Part shown: one piece after another, positions 12,440-22,543 of the stretch
Layout: the number at the start of each line of letters is the position of its first letter
Numbering within the stretch: the first letter of the stretch is position 1
Source of the DNA: Erythrophleum ivorense
Lineage: Eukaryota; Streptophyta; Magnoliopsida; Fabales; Fabaceae
Assembly (NCBI GenBank): GCA_026724425.1
Contig: JAIUCV010000654.1
Location: 371,464 to 435,463 of the forward strand
Direction: 5' to 3'
Length of the DNA: 64,000 nt
Made by a program: the position numbers and the translations under genes
Notes under the pieces: generated by a model
What the model was told of the DNA's origin: nothing
Database searches by the model: none
What the model saw: the letters and a program-made list of their open reading frames with translations, nothing else

Positions 12440-12865
12440 TTTAATACAAATCACCTTAAATCACTTCAAATCACTTCAAATCCCACTTTCAATACACCCC
12501 CTACTCTTACTCTCACTCTCGCTCAAACTATGAAGAACACTCTCACTCTGACTCAAACTATGGAGAGCTTCAGGCTAAAGGTAATTCCAAGCTGACTAAT
12601 TTCACTCGGTTGTAATTTCATCTCTGACCTAAACCTGTGATGTTTTTTTCAGAACAAACAAGCCATCACTGAGGAGGAGCCAATGGTCGTCTTTACAAAG
12701 TAGCTGACAAGTCCTGCAAAGTGATATTGGGGAGAGTCTCCCCTGGATGTAGCAGCCTCATAGCCATGGTTCTAGCTACTGCAATAGCAATAGCAATAGC
12801 CGCTGCTGCTTTTCTCATGAATAGAAGCAACCTCTGTTTTCATAATCACAAGTATTGGATTTAGG
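12440..12865 (+). pseudogene. Gene fragment with a C-terminal hydrophobic segment
   Basis: Two exon-like pieces. The first ends at a donor near 12579 (AAAG|GTAATTCC) and encodes a Ser/Tyr/His-rich stretch (NYEEHSHSDSNYGELQ). The second follows the acceptor TTTTTTCAG near 12652 and ends at a stop at 12865. Its tail contains a hydrophobic run (SSLIAMVLATAIAIAIAAAA) followed by a short polar end, as in tail-anchored membrane proteins. A TGA codon interrupts the frame just after the splice junction, so the copy is probably dead. The family is not recognised. Confidence 0.4.
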
Positions 12866-13499
12866 AGTCTGTGGAGATAATTAGATATTCTGATTAAAAA
12901 AGGATTTGTATTTTACAAGCTAAGATGTTTGAGTTTCTCATTACTCTGTGTTGTTTGAATATGCGGACTCGTTTTCATAACTTAGCCAATAATTGATATC
13001 AAAATATTTGTGATCCAAATCAACATCCTCTGTCAAATGTTCTCTAATCCATATCTCATGTTCCTTTTCCCACAATATAATAGCACATATAATAGAGGTA
13101 ACATTGTCATTTGAAAATGAAACTGGTGAACAAAAATATTTTATTATAGAGTTTCTCCTCATTCGTCTGGCTTTTATTTTTTTCGGATTAAGGCCCCTAA
13201 AGCAGTGGTCAGTGGAGTGGATGTCATCAATGAAGCTCTAAGTAAGCTGATAGCCTGCATTAGCGTCAGACAGATTCACTATTATTAATCTGATTTCAGA
13301 ACAAAAAACCTACATATAATCAGGGAAGATAGGTACGGCTGGTAAAATATTAAGAACTAGGGAATGATCCGCGCTTCGCGCGAAATTTAACGTTGTTATT
13401 ACTAAAATGGTTAGAAATTCTTTTGAGAATATCAAATTTTGTATTTCAAAAGTGTGTACATAATAACTAAATAATATTTGGGGGTAGACATAATTCTCG

Positions 13500-13765
13500 T
13501 TTCGTCCTGCCCGTCCCATCCCATTCTGTTTGGTGCTGTCATGTCTCGTTCCATCTCATCCCGGCCCGTCCTGTTCCGTCCCCTCTCATAATGTTCTGTC
13601 TCGTTCCATCCTATTTCGTTCCTCCATGTCCTGGTCCATCTGGTCCCGTTCCATCTCGTCCCATTTCATCCATTTCCATTCCGTCCCGGTATATTCTGTC
13701 ATATCCCGTCTGTTCGGTTCTATTCCGTCTCATCCCGTCCATCCTTTTCCAATCCGTCTTGTCAA
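13500..13765 (+). repeat. Degenerate pentanucleotide array (TCCCG/TCCCA/TTCCG)
   Basis: About 260 bp of five-base units such as TCCCG, TTCCA, TCTCG and TTCCG. One strand is almost purely pyrimidine-rich and the other G-rich. It lies near the Helitron 3' end. A frame open through it is only a by-product of the repeat. Confidence 0.8.
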
Positions 13766-13769
13766 ATTT

Positions 13770-14240
13770 TTCATCGGAATATATTTTTATATAAATGTCT
13801 TATTTTTAAATATTCATACGTACTCTCTCTCTCTCTCTCACTACTTATTGGCCCGATTTAAATATAATTTTCATTATCTTCCTCCTCTATTTTTTTTTTT
13901 TTTTTGCCATTCTCTTAATTTCTCTCAAACTAAGCAATGATATCTTTTTTTATGAGTACTGTATCCAATTTTAATATTTATAATATATTAATAATTTAAT
14001 ATTTACTTACTATAATTATATAAATATATATGTATATATAAACAATTACATATTATATTGATAAAAAATTAAATTTTCATCTAAATATATTTTTTATATA
14101 ATTTTCTTATTTCTAAATATTCATACTTACTCTCTCTCTCTCTCACTAATTATTGGCCCGATTTAAATATAATCTTCAATATCTTCCTCTTTTTTTTGAC
14201 ATTCTCGTTATTTTCTCTTAAACTTAGTAAGAGAAGGTCT
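13770..14240 (+). repeat. Direct duplication of about 160 bp
   Basis: 13770-13940 and 14070-14240 share TTATTGGCCCGATTTAAATA, a (CT)n run and TTCTCTYAAACTWAG-like ends. About 130 bp of AT-rich DNA separates them. Confidence 0.75.
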
Positions 14241-14906
14241 TGGTTCACTAAAAGAAGCGGAGGAGAGGCTGGTGAGGATTTATGAATCCGCCGAGAAGAA
14301 TGTGGCGGAGGATGAGGAGAGCGTCGCGTAGGTGGAAGTCAATGAGGAGATTGTGGGCATCTGATGTGATTTGAAGATCATGGTCTTAGCTTCTTCCTTT
14401 TGCACACTTTTTATGAGTTTTATCTATGGAGCCAGATTCTTCACCTGCACGAGCTACGCCGGAGCAGAATCCAGTGTCGTCGCTAACTGGAGGTTCTGAA
14501 CATTGGTTAGTTTCTGTTTCTCCTTTAGTTCTTAATCTCTCTGGAACCGACCGTTGATTTATCTCTGTGATTTGTAGACGAAATTTCTCCAACTGTTTCG
14601 ATCTCCCTTAACTGGATTGTTGATTTCTTCGTTCACTTTTTTTCATGGGACTACATTTAGGGTTAAAGGATTTAAAGGAATGGTGATGGATCAGGATTTA
14701 GGAACATAACTTTTTATGAGTAAGGTTCGAGAGAATGCTTCATCAGTTCTGAGTTATCACCCCAGTGGGACGAATATGATGAGGCAATGAAGTTGAATAA
14801 GTTATCTCTAAGGAAACAAGCTCTAGAGCTGCAGAAGAAGGAAGAGACAATGAGGCTGGTTGGATGATGATTGAGGATTCTATCATTGAGGGGTTAAGTC
14901 TTAAGT

Positions 14907-15266
14907 GTGCGGCAGGAGAAAGAAAAAGATTCTGATTTAAAACAGTCTGTGGAAGAAAATGTGATGAGATTGGTTCTTAAGATGCAGAACGAAGAAGTAG
15001 TTAGTCAACATAAAGCACAAGAGAAATTGCTTCAGGTTTCGATGATAAAGAAACATGAAGAGCTAATGAGAGAGCTTGAAGCGAGGGAGAATGAGCTTAG
15101 GTTGCTTGATGAGACTATCAAAGAGAAATCGACTGAGCTGGTGAAGAAAGAAGAGAGCTTTCATCTCAAAGTAGAAGCAGAAGCCAAAGAGATTGCTGTA
15201 GAAGTTGATTTAGCACACAACAGGAAACTAAACGAAGAAGCAAAAAGTTTTTATAAGGTATGTTAG
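14907..15266 (+). pseudogene. Coiled-coil gene fragment carried by the Helitron
   Basis: An open frame of about 119 codons rich in Glu, Lys and Leu with heptad-like spacing (contains LEARENELRLLDETIKEKST). Upstream, 14760-14870 still encodes related residues (DEAMKLNKLSLRKQALELQK) in another frame, so the original protein was longer and the copy is broken. The stretch ends at a possible splice donor (TATAAG|GTATGT, 15258). Such sequence could come from a plant coiled-coil family such as FRIGIDA-like proteins. That is a guess and I assign no name. Confidence 0.5.
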
Positions 15267-15934
15267 ATCTCTGGATGTCAAATTGCCGCATCAGAAAAGG
15301 TCTTGCATTTATTGAGTATAAGAATGAGCTTTTATTAAGCTTTTATTGCTTTTATACAAGCTCCTGGTAGTTGTTTGATTTAATATGAATTGGCAGCCCA
15401 CTAAAGGTTTGATTCGACACACCATTACAATGAGAGGTGAATGGTAAGTTAATAGTTTTAACACTAAAGTTTTGATTCGTCCTATTTATATGGTATGTAA
15501 TATTTGGAGCCTTTTTCCTGTACGTAATGACTTCAACGCTGCCGAGAAAACTAAGCACTGAATAAATACTCGATCTGGTTCTTTGTATGTCAAAGTCTCT
15601 CTATTAATATGAGTTGCCTATCTCCGCTTTTTACCATAGAAAACAGAGATTAATTGGTCCCAACTTTTAATGTCTTCAACAAATCCATAATCAACGGGAT
15701 CGTGGCACATGCTAATTTTATATATATCATCTCTTGACATCTGTTTGTCTCTCAAGTCCTTTTTTGTTATGATTTTAATATTTTAAAATGAACGATCCCG
15801 AATTTGGCTGGGATATATAAGCTCCTAAGAAAACCAAATAGTACATATTATGGAGGTTACAGTTCAGATATTTTGTTATGTATATTCAGTTTAGTTTAAC
15901 AAGGGAGTACATACATCTATATTTCGTATGTCCT

Positions 15935-16440
15935 TGAACATATATTGTTAGATGGAAATGCTTAGCTTCGAAAGGATGTGCCATAGCAGATAGGGTGGAG
16001 GGGGAAGCTTCAGGGAATGATGAACATACTGGAACCGAGAACTCACAAAGAAGCAGAGGCTCTAAAATGCATAATAATGGAGAAGATCTTATTGCTTGCG
16101 TGAATACCAAATTCCTAAGCTGGCTCTAATATCTTCAATGTGGATCAGGATATCAACGCTAATAGTAACATCAGTGATATGTGCCTTAGCTTTAGGTAAA
16201 GGTAATATCAACCTCAACAATCTTATACTTATATTTGAAAACAAAAATTAGTATATCATCACTGCAGATGGGAGCGGTTTATATTTGCTTATCAAGAGCT
16301 AAACCATCGTAAAGAATATATTGGATGTTGATTTGTTGTTTTAGGTGAAACAAAAAAACTCTTGCTTTGCTTTAGGTTATACACTCGAAAAACAGAGTCA
16401 AGAAAGAATAGAGAAGTTGAGATCAATGAGAAACGGTAAA
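15935..16440 (+). pseudogene. Exon-like fragments inside the Helitron
   Basis: An open plus-strand stretch at about 15950-16128 ends in TAA (contains CAIADRVEGEASGNDEHTGT). At 16141, MWIRISTLIVTSVICALALG looks like a signal peptide or membrane anchor. It ends at a donor near 16198 and could join an exon at about 16376-16434 (YTLEKQSQERIEKLRSMRN). I do not recognise the proteins. They read as captured host gene pieces. Confidence 0.35.
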
Positions 16441-17545
16441 TTTTTGTAAGACATCATATTCATATAGAAACTCTATTAATTAACTAGGACCAACATAAAC
16501 TTCTTCCAGGAAGATAATGTTTGTTGATCAGACCCTTTGAGTGGGATATGTTGGTGGAGTAGGAGTGTCGTCAAACATTATAAAGCACAGGGAGAGCTCT
16601 TGCATAGAGTTGTATATACATCAATTTTTTTCCACAAAACCCTCAGCGATATGTATGCTTAATATGTTTTTTCGCATAACCATACAGGACATTCATCTGT
16701 TGGCCCATGAATAGGCAATGGATGAAGGAACTTTTGAGAGGGAAGAATCTGGTAAGGAAACAATTCCAGGGGGACAATAGGACCTAAGGCATTAAACGGC
16801 GCCTAAGGGAAGCAAAATTCTCCTTCTCATCCCCACACCAGTTACCAAATTTATTGCTGAAGTAGAAACAGAGCAACAAGGTTTGCGATCGATAATTCTA
16901 CTATAGCTTCATATATGTTGTATTAAGTTGATTAACATATGCATACACTTATGTGGACACACACACACCCCTATCTGACTATCTATGTTAATGTTATCAA
17001 ACATTTGCTGCAACACTGATTTTATTATGACTTTATGTACTACCTCTGGTGCTATATAGCGCTAAAATTATTTATTTTCCTAAGGCATTTATTGAGAATA
17101 ATCATCCGAAACAAAACACTTGAAGTAGGAGAAGAAGTTTTGGGCGGTCTTTGTTTTTTTTTTTTTGAATACTTTTTCTGAGAGCATGGTACTGGTGGAA
17201 ACAAAAACATTTTGTCAGTAATTCTATGATACATAAATAAAAAAGATGGAGATAAGGGCGATATAATGAAAAGAATTAAGATTTGTGTTTAAGCCAAATA
17301 AATTTACTTTTTCGTATCTTAAATTTCTATATACTGTATTTAAGGTTTTGAAAGTTGAAACTATTTTTCGCTGTTATTTATAAGTTTAAAATAAGTTAAA
17401 TATTTTCGGTTAAAATATCAACTTATTATTTACCTATTTTCCATACTAACATATAATTGGTTTTCGATTAATAGAATCACAAACTGTATATCATGATACC
17501 ATCTTTTTCAGACTTAAGTAGTAAACAAATCTATAAACGAACAAA

Positions 17546-17572
17546 CCGGGCGTAGCCCGGAATATCACCTAG
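17546..17572 (+). mobile_element. Second Helitron 3' end, plus strand, nested
   Basis: The hairpin CCGGGC-gta-GCCCGG (17546-17560), spacer AATATCAC and CTAG|T (17569-17573) form a typical Helitron 3' terminus in the opposite orientation to the 4.3 kb element. Its 5' end was not found. Either a plus-strand Helitron is nested here or only its tail remains. Confidence 0.6.
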
Positions 17573-19244
17573 TTTACAAATAAAATGCTGATGTATCATA
17601 ATTTTAGAGTATGAGTTAGATGATGTGGCATCATGAGAAGAGACCTCATTTAACTTTATATATATAGATAGTATTAGTGACATACCTGTGTTTTGCTAAT
17701 GTTGATTTCACATGACACGATGTCATCAAAGTCCACGTTCAACTCCATTGCAAAAGAAACTGTCGAAAACGAGTGTGCAGCTGTGATGGTAAGATCGTCT
17801 GAGATCATGTATCTTGCACATCTCTTCACAAAGCCACTGAGATTATGAGGTGTCCCTTCAGATTCAGAACTTTCATCTGCGATCTTGTATGTTTCACATC
17901 TCTTCTCAAAGCTACCGCGATCATGACTTGTCCGTTCAGAATCGTCAAATTGATAACTTGCAACATCGTAGTCAATGTGGACACAATAATAGGGCAACTC
18001 GATGTAATCATTCGTTTTGTAAGAGACACCACCAAGCAACGATTTCTGGAAACTATATTCCAGAGGAAGCATACATGTGGAAACTACATTTCCGCTAGAG
18101 AACAAGCTTTTCATGCTTCTACAAAACTTGTCAACGTACGCATCCCATTTTGATATTTCTCCCAGTTATTTCCCACACAGACTCCAAAGGGATAGCCAGG
18201 AAAATGAAAAGCAGATCCACAAACTCAGGTCCGCTTTCAGCATAAAGAACCTTCCTGTCCTGCTTCCTAACAAATACAGTGAGTGACACAACTTCATGAC
18301 CTCTACCTTGCATGGTGATGGAAGCGAGAGTTGGCATGTCAGGCAATCTTGTCATGATCATACCACAAGGGCTATGTTTGTTCAAGAAGACATCAGTCAA
18401 AGGAGTTTCCGAATAGAGCAAGCAATGGAGCAGAGATAGAGCCTGGTTTTAAAATTTTCATTAATCAGAGAGCAAACAACAAGAACCAAAGTCATCATGG
18501 CATGTAATTAATAACGTATTACGTATCCACACACACACAAAAAAAAAAAATAAAAAAAAATGTTGTTACCTCTTTGTGATTAACATCTACAGACATCTCC
18601 TCCAGATTGTCATGATTGTTATAACCAAGTCCAAAAAGTATACTCACGATGAGAGGAATAGAAGCAACTTGCACTTGCATATTTTCGGTAACGATGACAG
18701 ATATTTTATCACACTCGGTGTTAAGATTGAATATGTCATCAGTACACTCGGTATCATCATCTAAGTTAAGATGAAGCTGACTGCATTGCTTCTCCGGGTA
18801 CAAAAGCATACCCTTAAAAGCTTCCCTCATATTTCTCCAGCAATCTCACAATGGTACCCATTGGCAGCGCCATAAAACTACGGAATACATCAATAAATTC
18901 CTTACCAGCTTCGGCCAAGACAACCTTGTTCTTCTCCTTGTCGACAAGAAGTTTCAGCTTAAAAGTTGGTATCTCTGAAACATCAGTTCCGGCCATTGAA
19001 AGTCACACCGAAATAGTAGGAAGAGATCTGAGAAAGAATTTCCGATACGTAGACACAAAAGAGTAGACGGTATTCTTCATTGACGGCATAAACCTATAAC
19101 ACAATTGACCTAGGTCGCCTTCCTTTTTTGGTTGTGGCAATTTTCATAAAAACCTAAGTTTTATGGGCAAAAAAGAAAAAGGTAACTACAGCTTGGATTT
19201 TTTTAGGATCATCGTATTCTTCTTTAGTAAGAGACGTGGGGGAT

Positions 19245-19686
19245 TTTCACGGTCTACAACTCCGGCTTTGATGATCGGTGATGGTTGTCCACAAAGGCAT
19301 AGCAAACCTAATTTCACCCTAAAGACATTGTAAGTTCAAGGGAGGTGATTATATGCCAAGCAAGATATCAATTATGACAAGAGGTAGAGATATACTAAAA
19401 TCAAGGGTTTTGTATGCTCATCAGAAAGAAGGAAGAGATGACGTGTAGGAGAAGCTTAACGTGGAGTTGGGGTTCAACAAAGTGAAGAAGATGAAGGAAC
19501 TAATCACATCTAGCATATATTTGGTACAATGTCTAGATCTACCTTAGGCTTTCAATTTGGACAAACATAAAGCTATCCAACTGCTTTATTTGTCTAGTAT
19601 TGGTTTGTTGTGTTGATCGTGTGTTTTAAGGAAAAGGAGAGACTTTTGTTTACGAGGGTCAACTTTTTTTACTTCCTCTCCAAGTG
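19245..19686. pseudogene. Decayed gene fragment, copy 2, left part
   Basis: Inverted, diverged copy of about 11990-12430. It ends at the target site (AAGTG, 19682-19686) of the Gypsy insertion and resumes at 27706. A stop (TAG) interrupts the charged exon that stays open in copy 1. Confidence 0.7.
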
Positions 19687-20807
19687 TGTAACATCCGTAA
19701 ACCAAAGTTCTGAGTTTTTGAGGGGTGTCGAGCGACACCAAGGTGGTGTCGATCGACACCGGTCCGAAAATCGAATTTCCGGTTCGATTTGAGTCGCTGG
19801 TTTTGTTGGTTAAGGGCAAGTGAGCCCTAAGTCTCGAAATAAAAAGGAAGCAGCCGCTGGGTGGCTCATATTTCGAGGTTTTTCAAGGCAGAGGAGTTCT
19901 AGAGTGATTTTGTGGAGTTTTGAGGAGTTTCTGAGGTGTTTGCTGGTTGTTCTTCCCTGTTCATCTTCCTTTCTCCCTTTCAATCCAAATCCAAGGTGAG
20001 TGCGTGACTGTGGGCTCGGGATTTCCGGATTTAGGATGTTAGATGAAGGAATCAATGTTTCTAGTTGTTGTTCTTGAGTTGTGTGATGATTTATGTGTTG
20101 ATTGTGGTGTTGAATCGTGTGTGGAATGATTATTATGTTAATTGTTGTTTCTGTGTGTTTAGTGCCGATCTGTTGCACTCGGATTCGAGCAGACGACCGA
20201 GTGTCGATCGACACCAAGTTTGGTGTCGGTCGACACCACCGGTTTTGTCTGGTTTAATCCGATTTAAATTGGAATTGTTGGTTTAATCAAATTGGAATTG
20301 GTTTAATCCGGTTTAATGGTTTTAATTAATTTAATTGGTTAATTGAAATGGTTTAATTAATTATTTTCGGATTAATAATTAATTAAGATTATTATTTAAT
20401 TATGAGAATTATTTAATAATTATTGGAATTATTTTAATGGTGGAGAAAAATATTTAATAATTGTGGAAATTATTTAAAAGACTTTAATTATCTGGAAATT
20501 GCGTAATTGGCCCGTGGGCAGAGTGATCGCTTCACTAAGTATTTATGATAATACTTACGCATCTCCTTTTCTGTGATGCAGGTGGTAGAAATGTCTAAAC
20601 GCGGAATCAAGGCCGAAGAAGAGGATGATAGGATTTATGTTTTACTTCTTTTGCTTAAGTTGTTAGAATTATTTGATATTTGATTCATTTGATTTATTTG
20701 ATTATTGACTTCATTGTTGAATTGGTTTATTTATTTATTTAAAGATTTTAAGACTTCCGCTAGATTTGTTTAAGTATAAAAAAAAAAAAAAAATGTTGGT
20801 TGTTTCA
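19687..20807 (+). repeat. 5' LTR of the chromovirus
   Basis: Starts TGTAACATCC and ends TTGGTTGTTTCA. A likely TATA-like box (AAATAAAAAG, about 19838-19848) precedes the presumed transcribed part. Strong splice consensus sites suggest a leader intron at 19996-20581. Four palindrome-type words occur in two pairs: 19724/19745 and 20200/20222. Confidence 0.95.
19996..20581 (+). other. Candidate leader intron within the LTR
   Basis: Donor CCAAG|GTGAGTG and acceptor TTTTCTGTGATGCAG|GTGG are close to plant consensus and flank 586 nt of AT-rich sequence. Splicing is inferred. The same sites recur in the 3' LTR. Confidence 0.45.
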
Positions 20808-20810
20808 TTT

Positions 20811-20823
20811 TGGTATCAGAGCC
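20811..20823 (+). other. Primer-binding site (initiator tRNA-Met type)
   Basis: TGGTATCAGAGCC, three bases after the 5' LTR end, complementary to the 3' end of plant initiator methionine tRNA. Confidence 0.9.
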
Positions 20824-20956
20824 TAGACGGTTTTAGGACGTGTTAGGTTGATAGTTTTAGTATCATCCTCTTCGGGCTTCAGGAGATTCCGCGGTAAGTT
20901 TGTTTGTGTTGTTGGTTTTGTGTTTTGTATCTCACCTATTTGTTCCATACAGTGAG

Positions 20957-22451
20957 ATGGACGGTGGTGCTCGAGGTAGAGGTAGAAGCGGAGGTGCAGG
21001 CCGCGGTCGAGGCCGTGGCAGAGGTCGTGGAGGTCGTGGAGGTCGGGGTCGTGGCGAGCCAGAGGATTCGGGCGAGAGTGTTGCGCCGAGTGTGGCGACT
21101 GCGTCGGTGACCCAGTCTATTTCAGCGGCGAGTGAGGCCGGTGTGGGCGTCGGTGGTGGCGCGGGGGTTGGAGCGGCCCCAGGTGGGGGTGCGGCTCCGG
21201 CTCAGGGTCGAGATGACCTGGTTGTGGGGTTACTGACACAGTTGCTGGCACGTTTTCCGCCAGTGGTTCCTCAGCAGACTCCGGGTGTTCCTCCGATGGC
21301 CGGTGTACCGCAGGGTGCGCCAGTGTTTGGGCAGCAGGATGCTGCAGTGCTTGGTCAGCCGGGTGCGGCTTTTGTTGGGCAGCAGGGTGCTGCAGTGCTT
21401 GGTCAGCCGGGTGTGGCTTTTGTTGGGCAGCAGGGAGCTGCGGTGGTTGGTCATCCGTCCTATTTAGAGATGATGGGACAGATGCAGCGTATTGGGACGC
21501 CTTTCTTCGAGGGCGGAGTTGGTCCAGAGGTGGCCGATGAGTGGAGGTCGAGAGTGGAGCGGAACTTCCAGTCGATCAGGTGTCCGGTTCAGTATCAGGT
21601 TGAGTTAGCGGTCCACTATCTGAGTGGTGACGCAAATTTGTGGTGGCGGGCTGTTCAGGGCAGGAGAGCTGTCTGGACTTAGGGAGAGTTTGTGGCGGAG
21701 TTTGACGCCAAGTACTTTCCTCAGGAGGCTCGAGATAGACTTCATTTGCGGTTTATCGCTTTGACGCAGGGAGATCGTTCAGTGCGTGAGTACGACGCAG
21801 AGTTTAGCAGGCTAGTGGTGCATACTGGTCCCGGCATAGGCGGCGAGCGCAGTGTTATGCAGAGGTTCCTTCAGGGACTTCGTCCGAGCATCCGGACTCA
21901 GTGCCGAGGTCGTGACTATACCGTGAGAGCTGAGCTAGTGGAGCTGGCAGCTTCTATTGAGGAGGACCTTCGTGAGCAGGCTGGTCCGGTGATGGTGCCG
22001 CCTGCGGATGCTCCTGCTATCCAGCCTCGGAGTCAGCAGCAGCAGTCGCAGCAGCGCCGTAGTTCGAGTGTTGGTTCTGGTTCTGGCAGGGGCAGCAGGC
22101 CTGCACAGGGTCAGAAGAGGAGTCGGGAGGAGTCTTCTTCCGGCAGCCGTTTTCCTCGTGGTTCGCGTTACGGGTGCGGCAGTACGGAGCACCGAGTGTA
22201 TAGTTGTCCCAAGAAGGTTGTGCCTCGGGATACTAGGGACACTAGGGAGTGTTTCCATTGCGGAGAGTTGGGACATATCAGGCCGAGGTGTCCCAAGTTG
22301 CAGAGTTTGACAGTGGCAGCAGTTCAGCCGATAGCGGCTCGACCAGTGACTCAGGTGGCAGCGGTTCAGCCAGTGGGCCAGTTGGGGGCGGGACCGAGAG
22401 TCTACTCTTCTACAGAGGTTGGCCAGTCGAGTCAGGGCGGACAGATCACAG
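20957..22451 (+). pseudogene. gag of the chromovirus (one internal stop)
   Basis: Gag packages the element RNA. The start is taken at the ATG at 20957, after which comes a Gly/Arg-rich tract (GARGRGRSGGAGRGRGRGRG). A Gly/Gln/Ala-rich repeat region lies at about 21300-21460 and the conserved gag core after 21480. A TAG at 21680-21682 interrupts the core where the related element at 1-2020 has TGG. A zinc knuckle CFHCGELGHIRPRC (22250-22291) fits C-x2-C-x4-H-x4-C. An earlier knuckle at about 22180 lacks its first cysteine (Arg in its place). Without splicing, the frame ends at a TGA at 22529-22531. Confidence 0.85.
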
Positions 22452-22543
22452 GTACATTTATTGACTCAGACTTCGTAAATTTCCTAAGTTATTTTTGTGG
22501 TTGTTGTTTGTTTGCAATATTTTGCCTGTGATGGGATTAGCAG
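22452..22543 (+). other. Candidate 92-nt intron between gag and protease
   Basis: Donor CACAG|GTACAT and acceptor GATTAGCAG|GG bound a T-rich segment. Gag and pol lie in different frames across it, and the segment carries an in-frame stop for gag. Removing exactly these 92 nt (not a multiple of 3) puts gag and pol in one frame. I have not been able to compare it with an intron-less relative. Confidence 0.55.

Larger units (their letters stand above)
13357..17668 (-). mobile_element. Helitron, 4.3 kb, inside the DUF674 intron
   Basis: On the minus strand it starts at A|TCTATATATATAAAG (17668) and ends at 13357 with a CGCGC-ttc-GCGCG hairpin (13370-13382), nine spacer bases and CTAG|T. These are the standard Helitron termini with insertion between A and T. 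There is no Rep/helicase gene, so it is non-autonomous. It carries unrelated coding fragments (14907-15266 and about 15940-16440), consistent with gene capture. Near its 3' end is a low-complexity pyrimidine array. Confidence 0.75.
13174..18996 (-). pseudogene. DUF674-family gene with two frameshifts and a Helitron in its last intron
   Basis: DUF674 proteins are plant proteins of unknown function built from two related repeats. The start is at 18996; the first repeat begins with FKLKLLVDKEKNKVVLAEAG. The second repeat is at about 18420-17686 (VFVRKQDRKVLYAESGPEF, then GFVKRCARYMISDDLTITAA). A clear intron spans 18443-18569. The exon ending at 17686 has donor ACACAG|GTATGTC. The matching last exon, 13254-13174, encodes AISLLRASLMTSTPLTTALG and ends in TAA, in phase. 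The intron between them (13255-17685) holds a complete Helitron. The frame is lost near 18840, where about 30 family residues also seem missing, and near 18138 (one-base shift). It is therefore probably a pseudogene, though its exon layout survives. Confidence 0.75.

Noticed and set aside
13530..13940. 136-codon open frame
   Set aside because: Produced by the pentanucleotide array and a poly(T) run; repetitive Ser/Pro content with no domain.
20811..20823. tRNA gene from TGGTATCAGAGCC
   Set aside because: Only a primer-binding site; no cloverleaf around it. The same applies at 875 and 54992.
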